From Nevskiaceae bacterium (GTDB lineage Bacteria > Pseudomonadota > Gammaproteobacteria > Nevskiales > Nevskiaceae), in contig JAKFXK010000031.1 in the NCBI GenBank assembly GCA_021731445.1, positions 1 through 51,898 on the forward strand: a stretch of DNA of 51,898 nt, read 5' to 3'. The translations under genes and the position numbers were made by a program. This document shows, piece after piece, positions 14,656 to 23,086 of the stretch. The number at the start of each line of letters is the position of its first letter. Position 1 is the first letter of the stretch. Below the pieces are notes generated by a model. The model was not told the DNA's origin and searched no databases. It saw only the letters and a program-made list of their open reading frames with translations.

Positions 14656-14702
14656 CTCTTAATCAGTAGGTTCCCGGTTCGAGTCCGGGGCGACCCACCA
14701 AG
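14656..14702. repeat. island attachment site, distal copy (47-bp direct repeat)
   Basis: Exact copy of 4795-4841: the 3' part of tRNA-Lys without its 5' half. It is therefore not a functional tRNA but the boundary of the island, and was the original 3' end of the host gene. Confidence 0.95.
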
Positions 14703-14713
14703 TGCGCGATCAA

Positions 14714-14744
14714 GGACCCAAGCCTATGTCTTGGGCCTTTTTTT
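14714..14744 (+). terminator. original tRNA-Lys terminator
   Basis: CCCAAG pairs with CTTGGG across CCTATGT (extended by GG/CC with a bulge), followed by seven T. It sits just past the distal att copy, where the native terminator of the tRNA operon would be if the island were removed. Confidence 0.75.
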
Positions 14745-14824
14745 GCTTGCACATTGACCGAATGCGATGATGCGGCAAGCACCATTAAAGGGAGCACCGC
14801 TTGAATCAGCGAGTGCGGGTTTAA

Positions 14825-16039
14825 GTGTCGGAAGACCGTTTGCGCCGCACGCTTGCTGCTGGCGAGTTGCTGTTCGAGCAAGGGCAGCAGGGCAATGCTG
14901 CGTTTGTGATCGAGTCGGGGGTGATCGAGATTTTCTCTGAGCGGGATGAGACCCGACAGGTGATTGCCCGTCTCGGCAGCAATGATATTTTTGGTGAGAT
15001 GGCCTTGTTGGGCGACGCGATTCGCACGGCTTCGGCCTGTGCGGTCGAGCCGACCCAGCTTCTGGTCGTGACGCATGAACATCTCAACGAGCGTCTGCTC
15101 GGCGCAGACCCCATGACGCGGCATCTGTTGCGTACGGTGGTTCTGCGCTGCCGGGAAATGCTGGCTTGGATGCGCACGAACGCAGCAACGCAAGCCATGC
15201 CGCAGCGTACTGCTGTACGCACGGCGGCTGGTGATGTGGATGATGCGGATAGGGATCTGGCTTTCCGGCGGCTTCGTACCGAGCAAGAGCTCGAGGTTGC
15301 CTTGGAGCGTCGGGAGTTTCAGCTTTACTTTCAGCCCATCGTGCGTCTGTCAGATCGTAAGGTGGCGGGCTTCGAGGCTTTGATCCGCTGGTTCAAGCCT
15401 GGGCATGGCATGGTGCCGCCCGGCGAGTTCATTCCGGTCGCGGAAGCCTCTCCACTGATCAATCGCATCGGGCTGTGGATACTCGAAACCGCGTTCGATA
15501 GCCTCGTGGAGATGGATGCAGTGGTCAGCGACAAGCGCGAGCCCTTGTTCCTCACGGTCAATCTTTCTGCCCGCCAGCTCACCGGCTCCGAGCTGCTGCC
15601 GGCGCTGACCCGGCAAGTGCGGAGACTCGAAGGGCGCGATTGCCGCATCAAGCTGGAAATCACCGAGTCGCTGATGATCGGCAATGTGGTCGAAGTGCAG
15701 GCTTTTATCGCCCGCTGCCGTGAACTGGATGTGCACGTGGTGCTGGATGACTTTGGCACCGGCTATTGCTCTCTTTCGTACCTGCACCTCTTCGAGGTGC
15801 ATACGATGAAGTTGGATCGCTCCTTTGTGCGTGGCATGGCCGTAAGCGATGCCAGCGAAAAAGTGGTGCGGGGCGTAACCCGCATCGCACACGATCTGGG
15901 CCTCAAAGTGGTGGTCGAGGGCGTTGAACGCCTTGAGGAAGCTGATCAGGCGGCGAGTCTGGGCATTGATTATGTGCAGGGATATTTCTATGGCCGCCCC
16001 GTGCCATTGGCAGAGGCCATCAAGAAGCTGAAGACCTAA
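14825..16039 (+). CDS. cNMP-binding domain / EAL c-di-GMP phosphodiesterase
   Basis: 404 residues. Residues 1-110 form a Crp-like cyclic-nucleotide-binding fold (FGEMALLGD, R67-T-A-S), and residues about 155-404 an EAL domain. The EAL active-site residues are present: E184-A-L, N in TVNLSARQL, E in KLEITES, DDFGTG, K in MKLDRSF, E in VVEGVE, and QGY at the end, so hydrolysis of c-di-GMP is expected. The sensory domain would link it to a nucleotide or other ligand. GTG is the start, without a strong Shine-Dalgarno; no better start is seen. It is the first host gene after the island and may run into the infC promoter region. Cytosolic. Confidence 0.85.
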   Translation: MSEDRLRRTLAAGELLFEQGQQGNAAFVIESGVIEIFSERDETRQVIARLGSNDIFGEMALLGDAIRTASACAVEPTQLLVVTHEHLNERLLGADPMTRHLLRTVVLRCREMLAWMRTNAATQAMPQRTAVRTAAGDVDDADRDLAFRRLRTEQELEVALERREFQLYFQPIVRLSDRKVAGFEALIRWFKPGHGMVPPGEFIPVAEASPLINRIGLWILETAFDSLVEMDAVVSDKREPLFLTVNLSARQLTGSELLPALTRQVRRLEGRDCRIKLEITESLMIGNVVEVQAFIARCRELDVHVVLDDFGTGYCSLSYLHLFEVHTMKLDRSFVRGMAVSDASEKVVRGVTRIAHDLGLKVVVEGVERLEEADQAASLGIDYVQGYFYGRPVPLAEAIKKLKT

Positions 16040-16058
16040 CAAAAATCGCTGCAAGTGC

Positions 16059-16087
16059 TTGTTTAGTGTGGGGCGCTCGCATATTAT
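16059..16087 (+). promoter_or_regulatory. probable infC promoter
   Basis: TTGTTT (16059-16064), a 17-bp spacer, TATTAT (16082-16087), then a G+C-rich discriminator CGCGGGCC. It has the same -35 and spacing as the rpsB promoter candidate and lies 50 bases before the infC start. Confidence 0.55.
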
Positions 16088-16138
16088 CGCGGGCCTTTGC
16101 ATAGGGTCGCCCGTTGTGGGCAGACGGAGGATTTAAGT

Positions 16139-16660
16139 ATCTCGACAGAAAAGCAGGATCGACGCAACGAAGAGATCACCGCACAGAAAGTGCGCGTGAT
16201 CGGTGCGGACGGCGAACAGATTGGCATCATGATGACCCGTGACGCGATTGCGAAAGCGGCTGCAGATGGTCTCGAACTGGTGGAAATCTCCCCCAATGCC
16301 GAACCGCCCGTCTGCAAGATCATGGACTACGGCAAGTTCCTTTATCAAAAGGACAAGCAGCAGCAGGCCGCGCGCAAGAAGCAGAAGCAGATCCAGATCA
16401 AGGAAATGAAGTTCCGTCCCGGCACCGAGGACGGTGACTACAACACCAAGATGCGTCAGATCAAGGAGTTTCTGGAAGAAGGCGACAAGGTCAAGATCAA
16501 CCTGCGCTACAAGGGCCGCGAAATGGCCCACCAGGAAATCGGCATGCAGATGATCGACAAAATCAAAGCCGACTTGGTGGAGATTGCAGTGGTAGAGCAG
16601 CACCCTCGGTTGGAAGGCCGCCAGGCTGTGATGGTTCTGGGGCCGAAGAAGACCAAATAG
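16139..16660 (+). CDS. infC: translation initiation factor IF-3, with ATC start codon
   Basis: IF-3 (173 residues) binds the 30S subunit and checks start codons. It has the N-domain ([19 protein letters not shown]), a Lys-rich linker and the C-domain ([27 protein letters not shown]). No ATG, GTG or TTG occurs near the conserved N-terminus. ACGGAGG at 16124-16130 is spaced 8 bases from ATC at 16139, giving fMet-S-T-E-K-Q. A rare start (ATT, ATC or ATA) is known for infC and lets IF-3 repress its own translation. An in-frame TTG at 16097 has no Shine-Dalgarno and gives an atypical extension. It leads the infC-rpmI-rplT-pheST operon. Confidence 0.95.
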   Translation: MSTEKQDRRNEEITAQKVRVIGADGEQIGIMMTRDAIAKAAADGLELVEISPNAEPPVCKIMDYGKFLYQKDKQQQAARKKQKQIQIKEMKFRPGTEDGDYNTKMRQIKEFLEEGDKVKINLRYKGREMAHQEIGMQMIDKIKADLVEIAVVEQHPRLEGRQAVMVLGPKKTK

Positions 16661-16819
16661 CTTTCTGGTCTTTGCAGCAGCAGCGTGTTTTTAGCAGCAC
16701 CCAAAAGTCTTGCCCTGGCAACATCTTGGCAAGCCCGGTTAGCGGCCCTTTTACGATGTCAGGGCTTGTGAAGCCGGCTAAATCTTAAAGACATCTGTTG
16801 TTGTTTTGGAGCATTCACA

Positions 16820-17017
16820 ATGCCAAAGCTGAAAACCAACAAGAGCGCCTCGAAGCGCTTTTCCGCGACCGGAAAAGGCGGCTTCAAGCGTGGTCACGCC
16901 TACAAGCGCCACATCCTGACCAAGAAGTCGGGCAAGACGATTCGCCAACTGCGCGGTGAGACCCAGATTCACGGGTCTGACCTCAAGGAAGTGCGTCAGC
17001 TGCTGCCCTACGCTTAA
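16820..17017 (+). CDS. rpmI: 50S ribosomal protein L35
   Basis: 65 residues, the normal L35 size. Basic, with the typical start [13 protein letters not shown] and the G-H-A-Y-K-R-H-I-L motif. It binds 23S rRNA in the large subunit. GGAG 8 bases upstream of ATG. The 159-base gap after infC is longer than usual and could carry an L20 autoregulatory leader, though I could not resolve a specific fold. rplT follows 18 bases downstream. Confidence 0.97.
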   Translation: MPKLKTNKSASKRFSATGKGGFKRGHAYKRHILTKKSGKTIRQLRGETQIHGSDLKEVRQLLPYA

Positions 17018-17035
17018 TCATCAGGAGAACCCAAT

Positions 17036-17422
17036 ATGGCACGTGTAAAACGCGGCACCACCGCAAAAGCAAAGCACAAGAAAATCCTGAATGCCGCCAA
17101 GGGCTACTACGGTGCACGCTCACGCGTGTTCCGAGTGGCGAAGCAGGCGGTCATCAAGGCCGGTCAGTACGCCTTCCGTGATCGTCGCGTCAAAAAGCGC
17201 GAGTTCCGCGCCATCTGGACGCAGCGCATCAATGCTGCCGTGCGCGAGTACGGTCTGAGCTACTCCAAGTTCATCCACGGCCTCACGCTCGCTGGCATCG
17301 CCATCGACCGCAAGGTGCTGTCCGAGCTGGCCATCAGCGACAAGGCTGCGTTTGCGAAGATCGTCGATGCGGTCAAGGCCAAGCTGCCCACCACCGGCGC
17401 GCTGGCACCGAAAGCGGTTTAA
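17036..17422 (+). CDS. rplT: 50S ribosomal protein L20
   Basis: 128 residues, about ten longer than the usual 117-119. The conserved part covers [24 protein letters not shown] and [17 protein letters not shown]. The extra residues form a low-complexity C-terminal tail ([13 protein letters not shown]). It is an early 23S rRNA assembly protein and, in other bacteria, a repressor of rpmI-rplT translation. It is followed by a hairpin before pheS. Confidence 0.97.
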   Translation: MARVKRGTTAKAKHKKILNAAKGYYGARSRVFRVAKQAVIKAGQYAFRDRRVKKREFRAIWTQRINAAVREYGLSYSKFIHGLTLAGIAIDRKVLSELAISDKAAFAKIVDAVKAKLPTTGALAPKAV

Positions 17423-17444
17423 GTTTTCGGCAGATGGTTCAAGC

Positions 17445-17472
17445 AAAGGGGTGGCGCAAGCTGCCCCTTTTT
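17445..17472 (+). terminator. hairpin with T-tract between rplT and pheS
   Basis: AAAGGGG...CCCCTTT flank a GCAA loop (one wobble pair in the stem), followed by a T run. It is probably a partial terminator or attenuator setting pheST expression. No Phe-rich leader peptide is present, unlike Escherichia coli pheM. Confidence 0.65.
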
Positions 17473-17501
17473 CATTTGTGAACACTTGGGGATGAGAACG
17501 G

Positions 17502-18503
17502 ATGAGTCCGAATCTCGATGAGTTGTTGAGCGCGGCACAGGCCGATATTGCAGCCGCAGCCGATGCCCGCGCACTCGATGCCCTGCGCGTCGATCTGCTC
17601 GGCAAAAAGGGCCGTGTCACCGAGATGCTGAAAAGCCTCGGCGGCATGGTGCCGGATGAGCGCAAGGTTTTTGGCGAGCAGGTCAACCGTGTACGCGATG
17701 CGCTGAATGCCGCACTCGATGCACGCGGCAACACGCTGGCGGGTGTAGCACTACAAGCCAGGCTCGCCTCGGAAACCATCGACGTCACCTTGCCCGGTCG
17801 CGGCATCGGCGTCGGCGGCCTGCATCCCATCACCCGCACCATCCAGCGCATCAGCGGGCTCTTCAACGAGCTGGGTTTCGAGACCGTCGAAGGCCCGGAG
17901 ATCGAGGACGACTTCCATAATTTCCAAGCGCTCAACATCCCGGAGAGCCATCCGGCGCGGGCGATGCAGGACACTTTCTATCTCAAGGACGGCGCGCGCC
18001 TATTGCGTACCCACACCAGCCCGGTGCAGATCCGCACCATGCTGGCCCGCAAGGCTCCCATCCGCATCATCTGTCCGGGCCGCGTGTATCGCGTCGACTA
18101 CGACCGCACGCACAGTCCCATGTTTCACCAGATCGAAGGGCTGTACATCGCCGAAAAGGTGAGCCTCGCTGACCTGAAATACGACATCACCACTTTCCTC
18201 TCGCGTTTCTTCGAGCGTGATGTGGAGGCGCTGTTCCGCCCCTCGTATTTCCCTTTTGTAGAACCCGGCGCGGACGTACACATCAAATGGGAGGACCCTG
18301 AGAAAGGCACGCGCTGGCTGGAGGTGATGGGTTGCGGCATGGTGCATCCCAACGTATTGAAGGCGGTCGGCATCGATCCCGAGCAGTTCAGCGGCTATGC
18401 CTTTGGCATGGGCGTGGAACGCATGGCGATGCTGCGCTATGGCGTCAGCGACCTACGCGACTTCTTCACCAACGATCTGCGCTTTCTCGCGCAGTTCCAA
18501 TAA
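17502..18503 (+). CDS. pheS: phenylalanine-tRNA ligase alpha subunit
   Basis: 333 residues, the standard length. An N-terminal coiled coil (about 1-85) is followed by a class II synthetase core: motif 1 region [16 protein letters not shown], motif 2 [12 protein letters not shown] and motif 3 [13 protein letters not shown]. It forms the alpha2beta2 enzyme with PheT and holds the phenylalanine/ATP site. pheT begins 12 bases downstream, in the same operon. Confidence 0.98.
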   Translation: MSPNLDELLSAAQADIAAAADARALDALRVDLLGKKGRVTEMLKSLGGMVPDERKVFGEQVNRVRDALNAALDARGNTLAGVALQARLASETIDVTLPGRGIGVGGLHPITRTIQRISGLFNELGFETVEGPEIEDDFHNFQALNIPESHPARAMQDTFYLKDGARLLRTHTSPVQIRTMLARKAPIRIICPGRVYRVDYDRTHSPMFHQIEGLYIAEKVSLADLKYDITTFLSRFFERDVEALFRPSYFPFVEPGADVHIKWEDPEKGTRWLEVMGCGMVHPNVLKAVGIDPEQFSGYAFGMGVERMAMLRYGVSDLRDFFTNDLRFLAQFQ

Positions 18504-18515
18504 GGCGAACCCGCC

Positions 18516-20888
18516 ATGCAACTCTCATTGAACTGGCTTCGCGAGTGGACCAATCCCGCGGCGACCGCGAGCGAACTAGCCCACAAACTCAACATGGCGG
18601 GGCTGGAGGCTGAAGGCAGGCCGCTCGCCGAACATCCGCTGCAAGGCGTGGTCGTTGGCCGAATCCTCAGCGCCGAAAAGCATCCGCAGGCGGATCGCCT
18701 GCGCGTCTGCACGGTCGATATCGGAAGCGGCACGCCGCAGCAGATCGTCTGTGGCGCGCCCAATGCACGTGTCGGCCTGTGTGCGCCGGTCGCCACCGTC
18801 GGCAGCACCCTGCCGGGCGACCTGCATATCAAGGCCGCCCAGCTTCGCGGGGTCGATTCCGCCGGCATGCTGTGCTCGGCCAAGGAGCTGATGCTGTCCG
18901 ACAAGTCCGAAGGCCTGCTGGAACTCGATGACGAGGCCACACCCGGCACGCCCATCAGCAGCTATCTGAGGCTCGACGACACGCTACTGACCCTGGAGCT
19001 GACGCCTAATCGGGGCGATGCCTTAAGCATCAACGGTCTTGCCCGCGAGGTCGGTGCGCTCTACGGCTTGCTGCCCTGCAAGCCCGCCATCGAAAAAGCT
19101 GCCATTACCAGCAGCAAAACCCTGGCGGTCACCATCGAAAATATCGCGGATTGCAGCCGCTATCTGGGCCGCGTCATCGAAGGAATCAACCCGCAGGCGC
19201 GCACTCCGGACTGGTTGCGCGAGCGGCTGCGCCGCAGCGGCATCCGCAGCATCCATCCGGTGGTGGACATCACCAACCTGGTGATGCTCGAGCTCGGTCA
19301 GCCCATGCATGCCTTCGACCTCGGCAAGCTTGCCGGGCCGATCCACGTGCGTCGTGCGCAGGCCGGCGAGACGTTGAAATTGCTAACCGAAGACACTGTA
19401 CATCTTGGCCGGGAACTGCTGATCACTGCAGGGGGGCAAGCCGCTGCAATGGCGGGCGTAATGGGCGGTGCTGATTCGGGCGTGACGACAGCTACCACCA
19501 GCATCTTCTTCGAGTCTGCTGCGTTCGCACCCGCAGCAATCGCAGGCAACGCGCGTCGTCACAAGCTCTCATCCGATGCGGCCTATCGCTACGAACGTGG
19601 TGTGGATACCGTGCTGCAAGCTCAAGCCCTGGAGCGCGCGACCACACTCGCACTCGCCATCTGCGGCGGGCAGGCGGGGCCGGTCACGGGCGCAGGCGGC
19701 GATGTGAAGCGCGCAGCGATCATGCTGCGCCACCAGAAACTCATCGACCTGCTGGGTGTGGAGATCACCGCCAGCGAAGTCGAGGTGCGCCTGCAGTCCC
19801 TCGGCGTGACGGTGAGCAAGGCAGGTGAGGGTGCCTGGACCTGCACGCCGCCCACTTGGCGCTTCGATATCGCCATTGAGCAGGATCTGATCGAGGAAGT
19901 TGCCCGCCTGTTTGGTTACGAGAACATCGCCGCCAAACCCTATAGCGCTGCGCTCATCCCTCCTCAGCAGAGCGAATCCCGTCGCCCTGCTGCGCGCATC
20001 CGCGATGCGCTGGTTGCGCGTGGCTGGCAGGAGGCCGTCACCTACAGCTTCGTCGATCCGAAAATCCAGGCCCGCCTTAGCCCGGCGTTTGCGGGCATTC
20101 CGCTCGACAACCCCATCGCCGAGACCATGGCCGTGATGCGCACCACGCTGTGGACGGGTCTCATCGGGGCTTGGCTGCACAACCATCAACGACAGATGCG
20201 GCGCGTTCGCTTTTTCGAGCTGGCCAGTACCTTTGCAGAAACCGAAGGCAAGATCAGCGAGACGCCGCGCTTGGCCGGGCTCGCCTTCGGCTCGGCCACT
20301 GCCGAGCAATGGAGTGACAAAGCCCGCCCCGTTGATTTCTACGACGTGAAGGCTGATGTAGAGGCGATCTGTGCCGCTTTTGGCGGTGATGCCAGCGCCT
20401 TCCGCTTCGAGGCCGGGCAGCATGCTGCGCTGCACCCCGGACGCACTGCCGCCCTCATCCGCAACGGCCAGCACGTCGGTGTGCTGGGCGAGCTGCACCC
20501 TGAACTGGTGCGAAGCCTGGATCTACCCGGTGCGCCGCTACTGTTTGAACTGGACTGGTCGCTGCTCTCTGCCGCCCACATCCCCGTTGCCCAAGCCGTG
20601 CCTGAGTTCCCCACCGCCCGTCGCGATATTGCCCTGGTCGTTGACGAAGCCATCCCGGCCCAGAGCCTGATTGACACCGCCGAAGCAGCGGCCGGCCCCA
20701 ATCTTGCGCAAGCCTTCGTGTTCGACATCTATCGCGGGCTAGGTTTACGTGATGGATCAAAGAGTGTGGCAATGGGATTGATTTTTCAGGATTATTCCCG
20801 CACGCTCACGGTCGAAGAAATCGACACGCAGGTGACAGGCATCGTCGCCGCTCTCGCGCAAAAGCTGGGAGCCAGCCTGCGGGGATGA
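18516..20888 (+). CDS. pheT: phenylalanine-tRNA ligase beta subunit
   Basis: 790 residues, the usual size. It has the tRNA-binding OB domain (about 40-150), the B3/B4 editing domain (about 210-360, GQPMHAFDLGKL), B5, the catalytic-like core (VTYSFVDPK), and the C-terminal anticodon-binding FDX-ACB domain (about 695-790, FPTARRDIALVVDE). It hydrolyses mischarged Tyr-tRNA-Phe and binds tRNA. It ends 20 bases before ihfA, as in most gammaproteobacteria. Confidence 0.98.
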   Translation: MQLSLNWLREWTNPAATASELAHKLNMAGLEAEGRPLAEHPLQGVVVGRILSAEKHPQADRLRVCTVDIGSGTPQQIVCGAPNARVGLCAPVATVGSTLPGDLHIKAAQLRGVDSAGMLCSAKELMLSDKSEGLLELDDEATPGTPISSYLRLDDTLLTLELTPNRGDALSINGLAREVGALYGLLPCKPAIEKAAITSSKTLAVTIENIADCSRYLGRVIEGINPQARTPDWLRERLRRSGIRSIHPVVDITNLVMLELGQPMHAFDLGKLAGPIHVRRAQAGETLKLLTEDTVHLGRELLITAGGQAAAMAGVMGGADSGVTTATTSIFFESAAFAPAAIAGNARRHKLSSDAAYRYERGVDTVLQAQALERATTLALAICGGQAGPVTGAGGDVKRAAIMLRHQKLIDLLGVEITASEVEVRLQSLGVTVSKAGEGAWTCTPPTWRFDIAIEQDLIEEVARLFGYENIAAKPYSAALIPPQQSESRRPAARIRDALVARGWQEAVTYSFVDPKIQARLSPAFAGIPLDNPIAETMAVMRTTLWTGLIGAWLHNHQRQMRRVRFFELASTFAETEGKISETPRLAGLAFGSATAEQWSDKARPVDFYDVKADVEAICAAFGGDASAFRFEAGQHAALHPGRTAALIRNGQHVGVLGELHPELVRSLDLPGAPLLFELDWSLLSAAHIPVAQAVPEFPTARRDIALVVDEAIPAQSLIDTAEAAAGPNLAQAFVFDIYRGLGLRDGSKSVAMGLIFQDYSRTLTVEEIDTQVTGIVAALAQKLGASLRG

Positions 20889-20908
20889 AGTAATGGGAGA
20901 CACATCGC

Positions 20909-21199
20909 TTGACCTTGACCAAGGCAGAACTGGCCGACGCGCTGTTTGAAGAACTTGGGCTGAACAAGCGCGAGGCCAAGGAGTTTGTCGATCTGTTTTT
21001 CGAGGAAATGCGCACGCGGCTGGAAGCGGGCGAAGAGGTGAAGCTGTCAGGATTTGGTAACTTTGAGTTGCGCAGCAAGAATCAACGTCCGGGACGAAAC
21101 CCCAAAACCGGACAGGAAATCCCCATTTCGGCACGTCGTGTGGTGACGTTCCGGCCTGGCCAGAAACTGCGGTTGAGGGTGACTGTTGATGAAAGCTAA
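20909..21199 (+). CDS. ihfA: integration host factor alpha subunit
   Basis: 96 residues of the HU/IHF family. The conserved arm [21 protein letters not shown] and the end [15 protein letters not shown] are present. It forms a heterodimer with IhfB that bends DNA, relevant to integrase reactions such as those of the tRNA islands nearby. The start is TTG at 20909 with GGGAGA 8 bases upstream; the protein then begins M-T-L-T-K-A-E as in homologues. The 3' end overlaps the next gene by 11 bases. Confidence 0.97.
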   Translation: MTLTKAELADALFEELGLNKREAKEFVDLFFEEMRTRLEAGEEVKLSGFGNFELRSKNQRPGRNPKTGQEIPISARRVVTFRPGQKLRLRVTVDES

Positions 21200-21602
21200 T
21201 GCTGCGGAAGTGCTGACCCTGCCGATGCCCACGGCAGAGTTTCCGCGCAAGCGGTACTACGCAATTGGCGAGGTCAGCGAGCTGTGCGGCATCAAACCGC
21301 ATGTGCTGCGTTATTGGGAACAGGAGTTTCCGCAACTCAAGCCCATCAAGCGCCGTGGCAACCGCCGCTATTACCAGTTCGACGATGTCGAGATGGTGCG
21401 CCGCATTCGCAGCCTGCTCTACGAACAGGGTTTCACCATCGGCGGTGCACGCCAGCGGCTGCGCGAAGCACGTCAGGAGCAGGTGGCAAGCATCGCTGCC
21501 GCCGCAGTGCCGATGGCCGCCCCCATGCCGGTATCACGCAAAGACCAGATCAAGGATTTGCGCCGTGAGCTGGAAGAACTGCTCAAGCGTCTGCCAAGTT
21601 AA
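21189..21602 (+). CDS. MerR-family transcriptional regulator
   Basis: 137 residues. An N-terminal winged helix of MerR type ([21 protein letters not shown], then [19 protein letters not shown]) is followed by a helical dimerisation end ([19 protein letters not shown]). No metal-binding cysteine cluster, so the effector is unknown. This gene constantly follows ihfA in gammaproteobacteria. The start ATG 21189 overlaps the ihfA end, which suggests translational coupling; a TTG three bases earlier is also in frame. Confidence 0.9.
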   Translation: MKANAAEVLTLPMPTAEFPRKRYYAIGEVSELCGIKPHVLRYWEQEFPQLKPIKRRGNRRYYQFDDVEMVRRIRSLLYEQGFTIGGARQRLREARQEQVASIAAAAVPMAAPMPVSRKDQIKDLRRELEELLKRLPS

Positions 21603-21662
21603 GTTTCTTGAGCTGTCATCTACTGCAACGCACGCAGATGGCTTAGACTATCCAACTTGCAT

Positions 21663-21741
<79 letters not shown>

Positions 21742-21755
21742 TTAAAACCCGGATA

Positions 21756-21786
21756 AGCCACTGAAATCAGTGGCTTTTTTCGTTTT
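21756..21786 (+). terminator. terminator after tRNA-Pro (element side)
   Basis: AGCCACTG/CAGTGGCT, a perfect 8-bp stem with AAAT loop, then TTTTTT and a second T run. It parallels the terminator beyond the distal repeat. Confidence 0.85.
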
Positions 21787-21824
21787 TATCCACAACAAAT
21801 TTCTCTCAATATGATTGACCGTTC

Positions 21825-21845
21825 GGGACAAAATAGTTTTGTCCC
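21825..21845. promoter_or_regulatory. perfect palindromic operator candidate
   Basis: GGGACAAAA-TAG-TTTTGTCCC: 9-bp arms with a 3-bp centre, 102 bases before the repressor start and just after a TTGACC that may be a -35. The half-site GGGACAAAA recurs at 22855-22863. Likely the repressor's own binding site. Confidence 0.65.
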
Positions 21846-21947
21846 AAATGGATTCGATCTTCAAACAGACAATTTGCGAAGACGAACCTGCTAACCACAT
21901 GCATAAAAAGACGATGTGAAAGCTGAAGAATGCCGAAGGAGATGAAC

Positions 21948-22559
21948 ATGCTAGACCTAGATAAGCGCCGTGCCGGCAGCGCCTGGATTCACAGCCGCCT
22001 GCGCGACGTGGGTCTCTCGCAGCAGGATGTGGCGCGACGCATGAGCAAGATTTTCCCGGACGCCAGCGAGGACGGGCTGAAGTCCACCCTTTCGCGCTTC
22101 ATCAATGGCACGCGCGAGATGCCCACCGTCAAGTTCGTGGCCTTTTGCACGATCATCGGCGTTGCGCCGGATGTTTTGTTGCGAGAGATGGGCTACGAGA
22201 TGGTGCCGCTGCCGCAGGTGCCTGTGGTAGGCGAGATTGGTGCCGAAGGCCGGGTGACGCTTAAGCACATCGGCTGGATCGAGGCCCCGGCGGGTATCCG
22301 CCCTGAAGCGGCGTACCTGGTGAGCCTGCCCGGTTCGTTGCTGCATCACGCAACGGTCTTTGTAGGCAAACCATCGAAGAAGCTCGGAACGCTGATGAAC
22401 CGCACCTGTGTATACCAGCGAGGTGGTGTGGAAACGCTGGGTGTGTTGACGGCGGCGGCTTTCGCACCAAAGGCCGGCGGCATGGATGTGCTGGCTGGCC
22501 CGGGCGACGATGCGGCCCCGCAAGAGGCCGCTCCGGTGCTATTCGTGTCGATGCTATAG
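21948..22559 (+). CDS. phage-type repressor with degenerate S24-like C-terminal domain
   Basis: 203 residues. An N-terminal helix-turn-helix (about 15-75: D-V-G-L-S-Q-Q-D-V-A-R-R-M, then L-K-S-T-L-S-R-F-I-N-G) is followed by VPVVGEIGAEGRV, which resembles the hinge/cleavage region of CI/LexA repressors. The G-D-S-M catalytic motif is absent, so RecA-stimulated self-cleavage is unlikely. I start at ATG 21948 with GGAG 6 bases upstream; ATGs at 21930 and 21942 are in frame. It is the only gene between two tRNA-Pro att copies. It could still silence related incoming phages, or simply be a relic. Confidence 0.75.
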   Translation: MLDLDKRRAGSAWIHSRLRDVGLSQQDVARRMSKIFPDASEDGLKSTLSRFINGTREMPTVKFVAFCTIIGVAPDVLLREMGYEMVPLPQVPVVGEIGAEGRVTLKHIGWIEAPAGIRPEAAYLVSLPGSLLHHATVFVGKPSKKLGTLMNRTCVYQRGGVETLGVLTAAAFAPKAGGMDVLAGPGDDAAPQEAAPVLFVSML

Positions 22560-22854
22560 GTCACGGGCAAATACTTATAAAAGCCAGAGATCGCGGCACT
22601 TCATTGAATGCAAATTGGCTTTAAGTTTTTTAAGGAGCCGGGGTGGCGGTTATCGAGCATGGCGGTGGTGCGTGGGCCGAATGAGCCGAAAACAACGCTA
22701 GGCAAGACGTCGAAGGTAGGGTGGTTGTAGTGGGCCGCGATCGCGGACAACACAATGCTGGCTAAACGACTTAGATAAAGAAGCAATTTGTGTCCTCATA
22801 TTTTCGGAAGATGCTGCATGGGGCTTACGATCATGTAATCGGCGCCGAACCGTC

Positions 22855-22863
22855 GGGACAAAA
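22855..22863. promoter_or_regulatory. half-copy of the palindromic operator
   Basis: GGGACAAAA, identical to one arm of the 21-bp palindrome at 21825-21845, near the other end of the remnant. It may mark a lost second operator region. Confidence 0.4.
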
Positions 22864-22971
22864 CCCTGATGTATCTAATTGTTTCTATTTGTCTCTAAAT
22901 GCTCGGCACGAGGTTGCTGAAAACCTCTGAAAGCCACGTAGTTAAAGGGTTTCAGCGTTTGGCTTGCGCTT

Positions 22972-23019
22972 CTTGGGGTGGTAGTGGTCGGAGGTTAAAA
23001 TCCTCTCGCGCCGACCAAT
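22972..23019. repeat. distal tRNA-Pro attachment copy (48 bp)
   Basis: 3' half of tRNA-Pro without its 5' half. The single change (GGTTCAAAT to GGTTAAAAT) hits the conserved T-loop C56, which is free to drift once outside the functional gene. Confidence 0.88.
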
Positions 23020-23033
23020 CTAAAAACCCTCGA

Positions 23034-23059
23034 AGCCCCCGTCACTGGGGGCTTTTTTG
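23034..23059 (+). terminator. original tRNA-Pro terminator
   Basis: AGCCCCC/GGGGGCT stem with a 6-base loop, then six T. Its place beyond the distal att copy marks it as the native terminator. Confidence 0.8.
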
Positions 23060-23086
23060 TTTCTCAAGACATCTCAGCACGAGCAA

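Larger units (their letters stand above)
4842..14702. mobile_element. tRNA-Lys genomic island with P4-type integrase
   Basis: A 9.86-kb integrated element bounded by the 47-bp repeats. It encodes an integrase next to one end, an AlpA-like protein (possible excisionase or activator), a HUH replication protein and a toxin-antitoxin pair. Its cargo includes the phosphoesterase/Hsp90-like operon. Parts, especially 5245-9040, are visibly richer in A+T than the flanking host genes. No conjugation or phage structural genes are present, so it is an integrated plasmid-like or satellite-like element, not a full ICE or prophage. Confidence 0.93.
21742..23019. mobile_element. 1.3-kb remnant element in tRNA-Pro carrying only a repressor
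   Basis: The 48-bp tRNA repeats flank a segment with one phage-repressor-like gene, a perfect palindrome upstream of it and a half-copy of that palindrome downstream. No integrase remains. It is best explained as a prophage or satellite that lost everything else, or as a minimal immunity-bearing element. Confidence 0.75.
22560..23086. other. distal part of tRNA-Pro remnant, no gene seen
   Basis: No convincing coding frame. It holds the GGGACAAAA half-site, a weak inverted repeat (GCTGAAAACC at about 22916 with GGGTTTCAGC at about 22947), the distal att copy and a terminator. It is A+T-richer than the backbone up to about 22970. Confidence 0.5.

Noticed and set aside
14656-14700. tRNA-Lys gene at the right end of the island
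   Set aside because: Only the 3' half exists; it is the distal attachment copy.
16661-16819. L20-binding autoregulatory leader before rpmI
   Set aside because: The gap is long enough, but I could not find a pseudoknot or L20-site mimic by eye; a covariance search would decide.
17423-17501. Phe-rich leader peptide controlling pheST by attenuation
   Set aside because: A hairpin with T tract is present, but no short frame with Phe codons precedes it.
22972-23017. Second tRNA-Pro gene
   Set aside because: Only the 3' half is present and T-loop C56 is mutated; it is an attachment copy.
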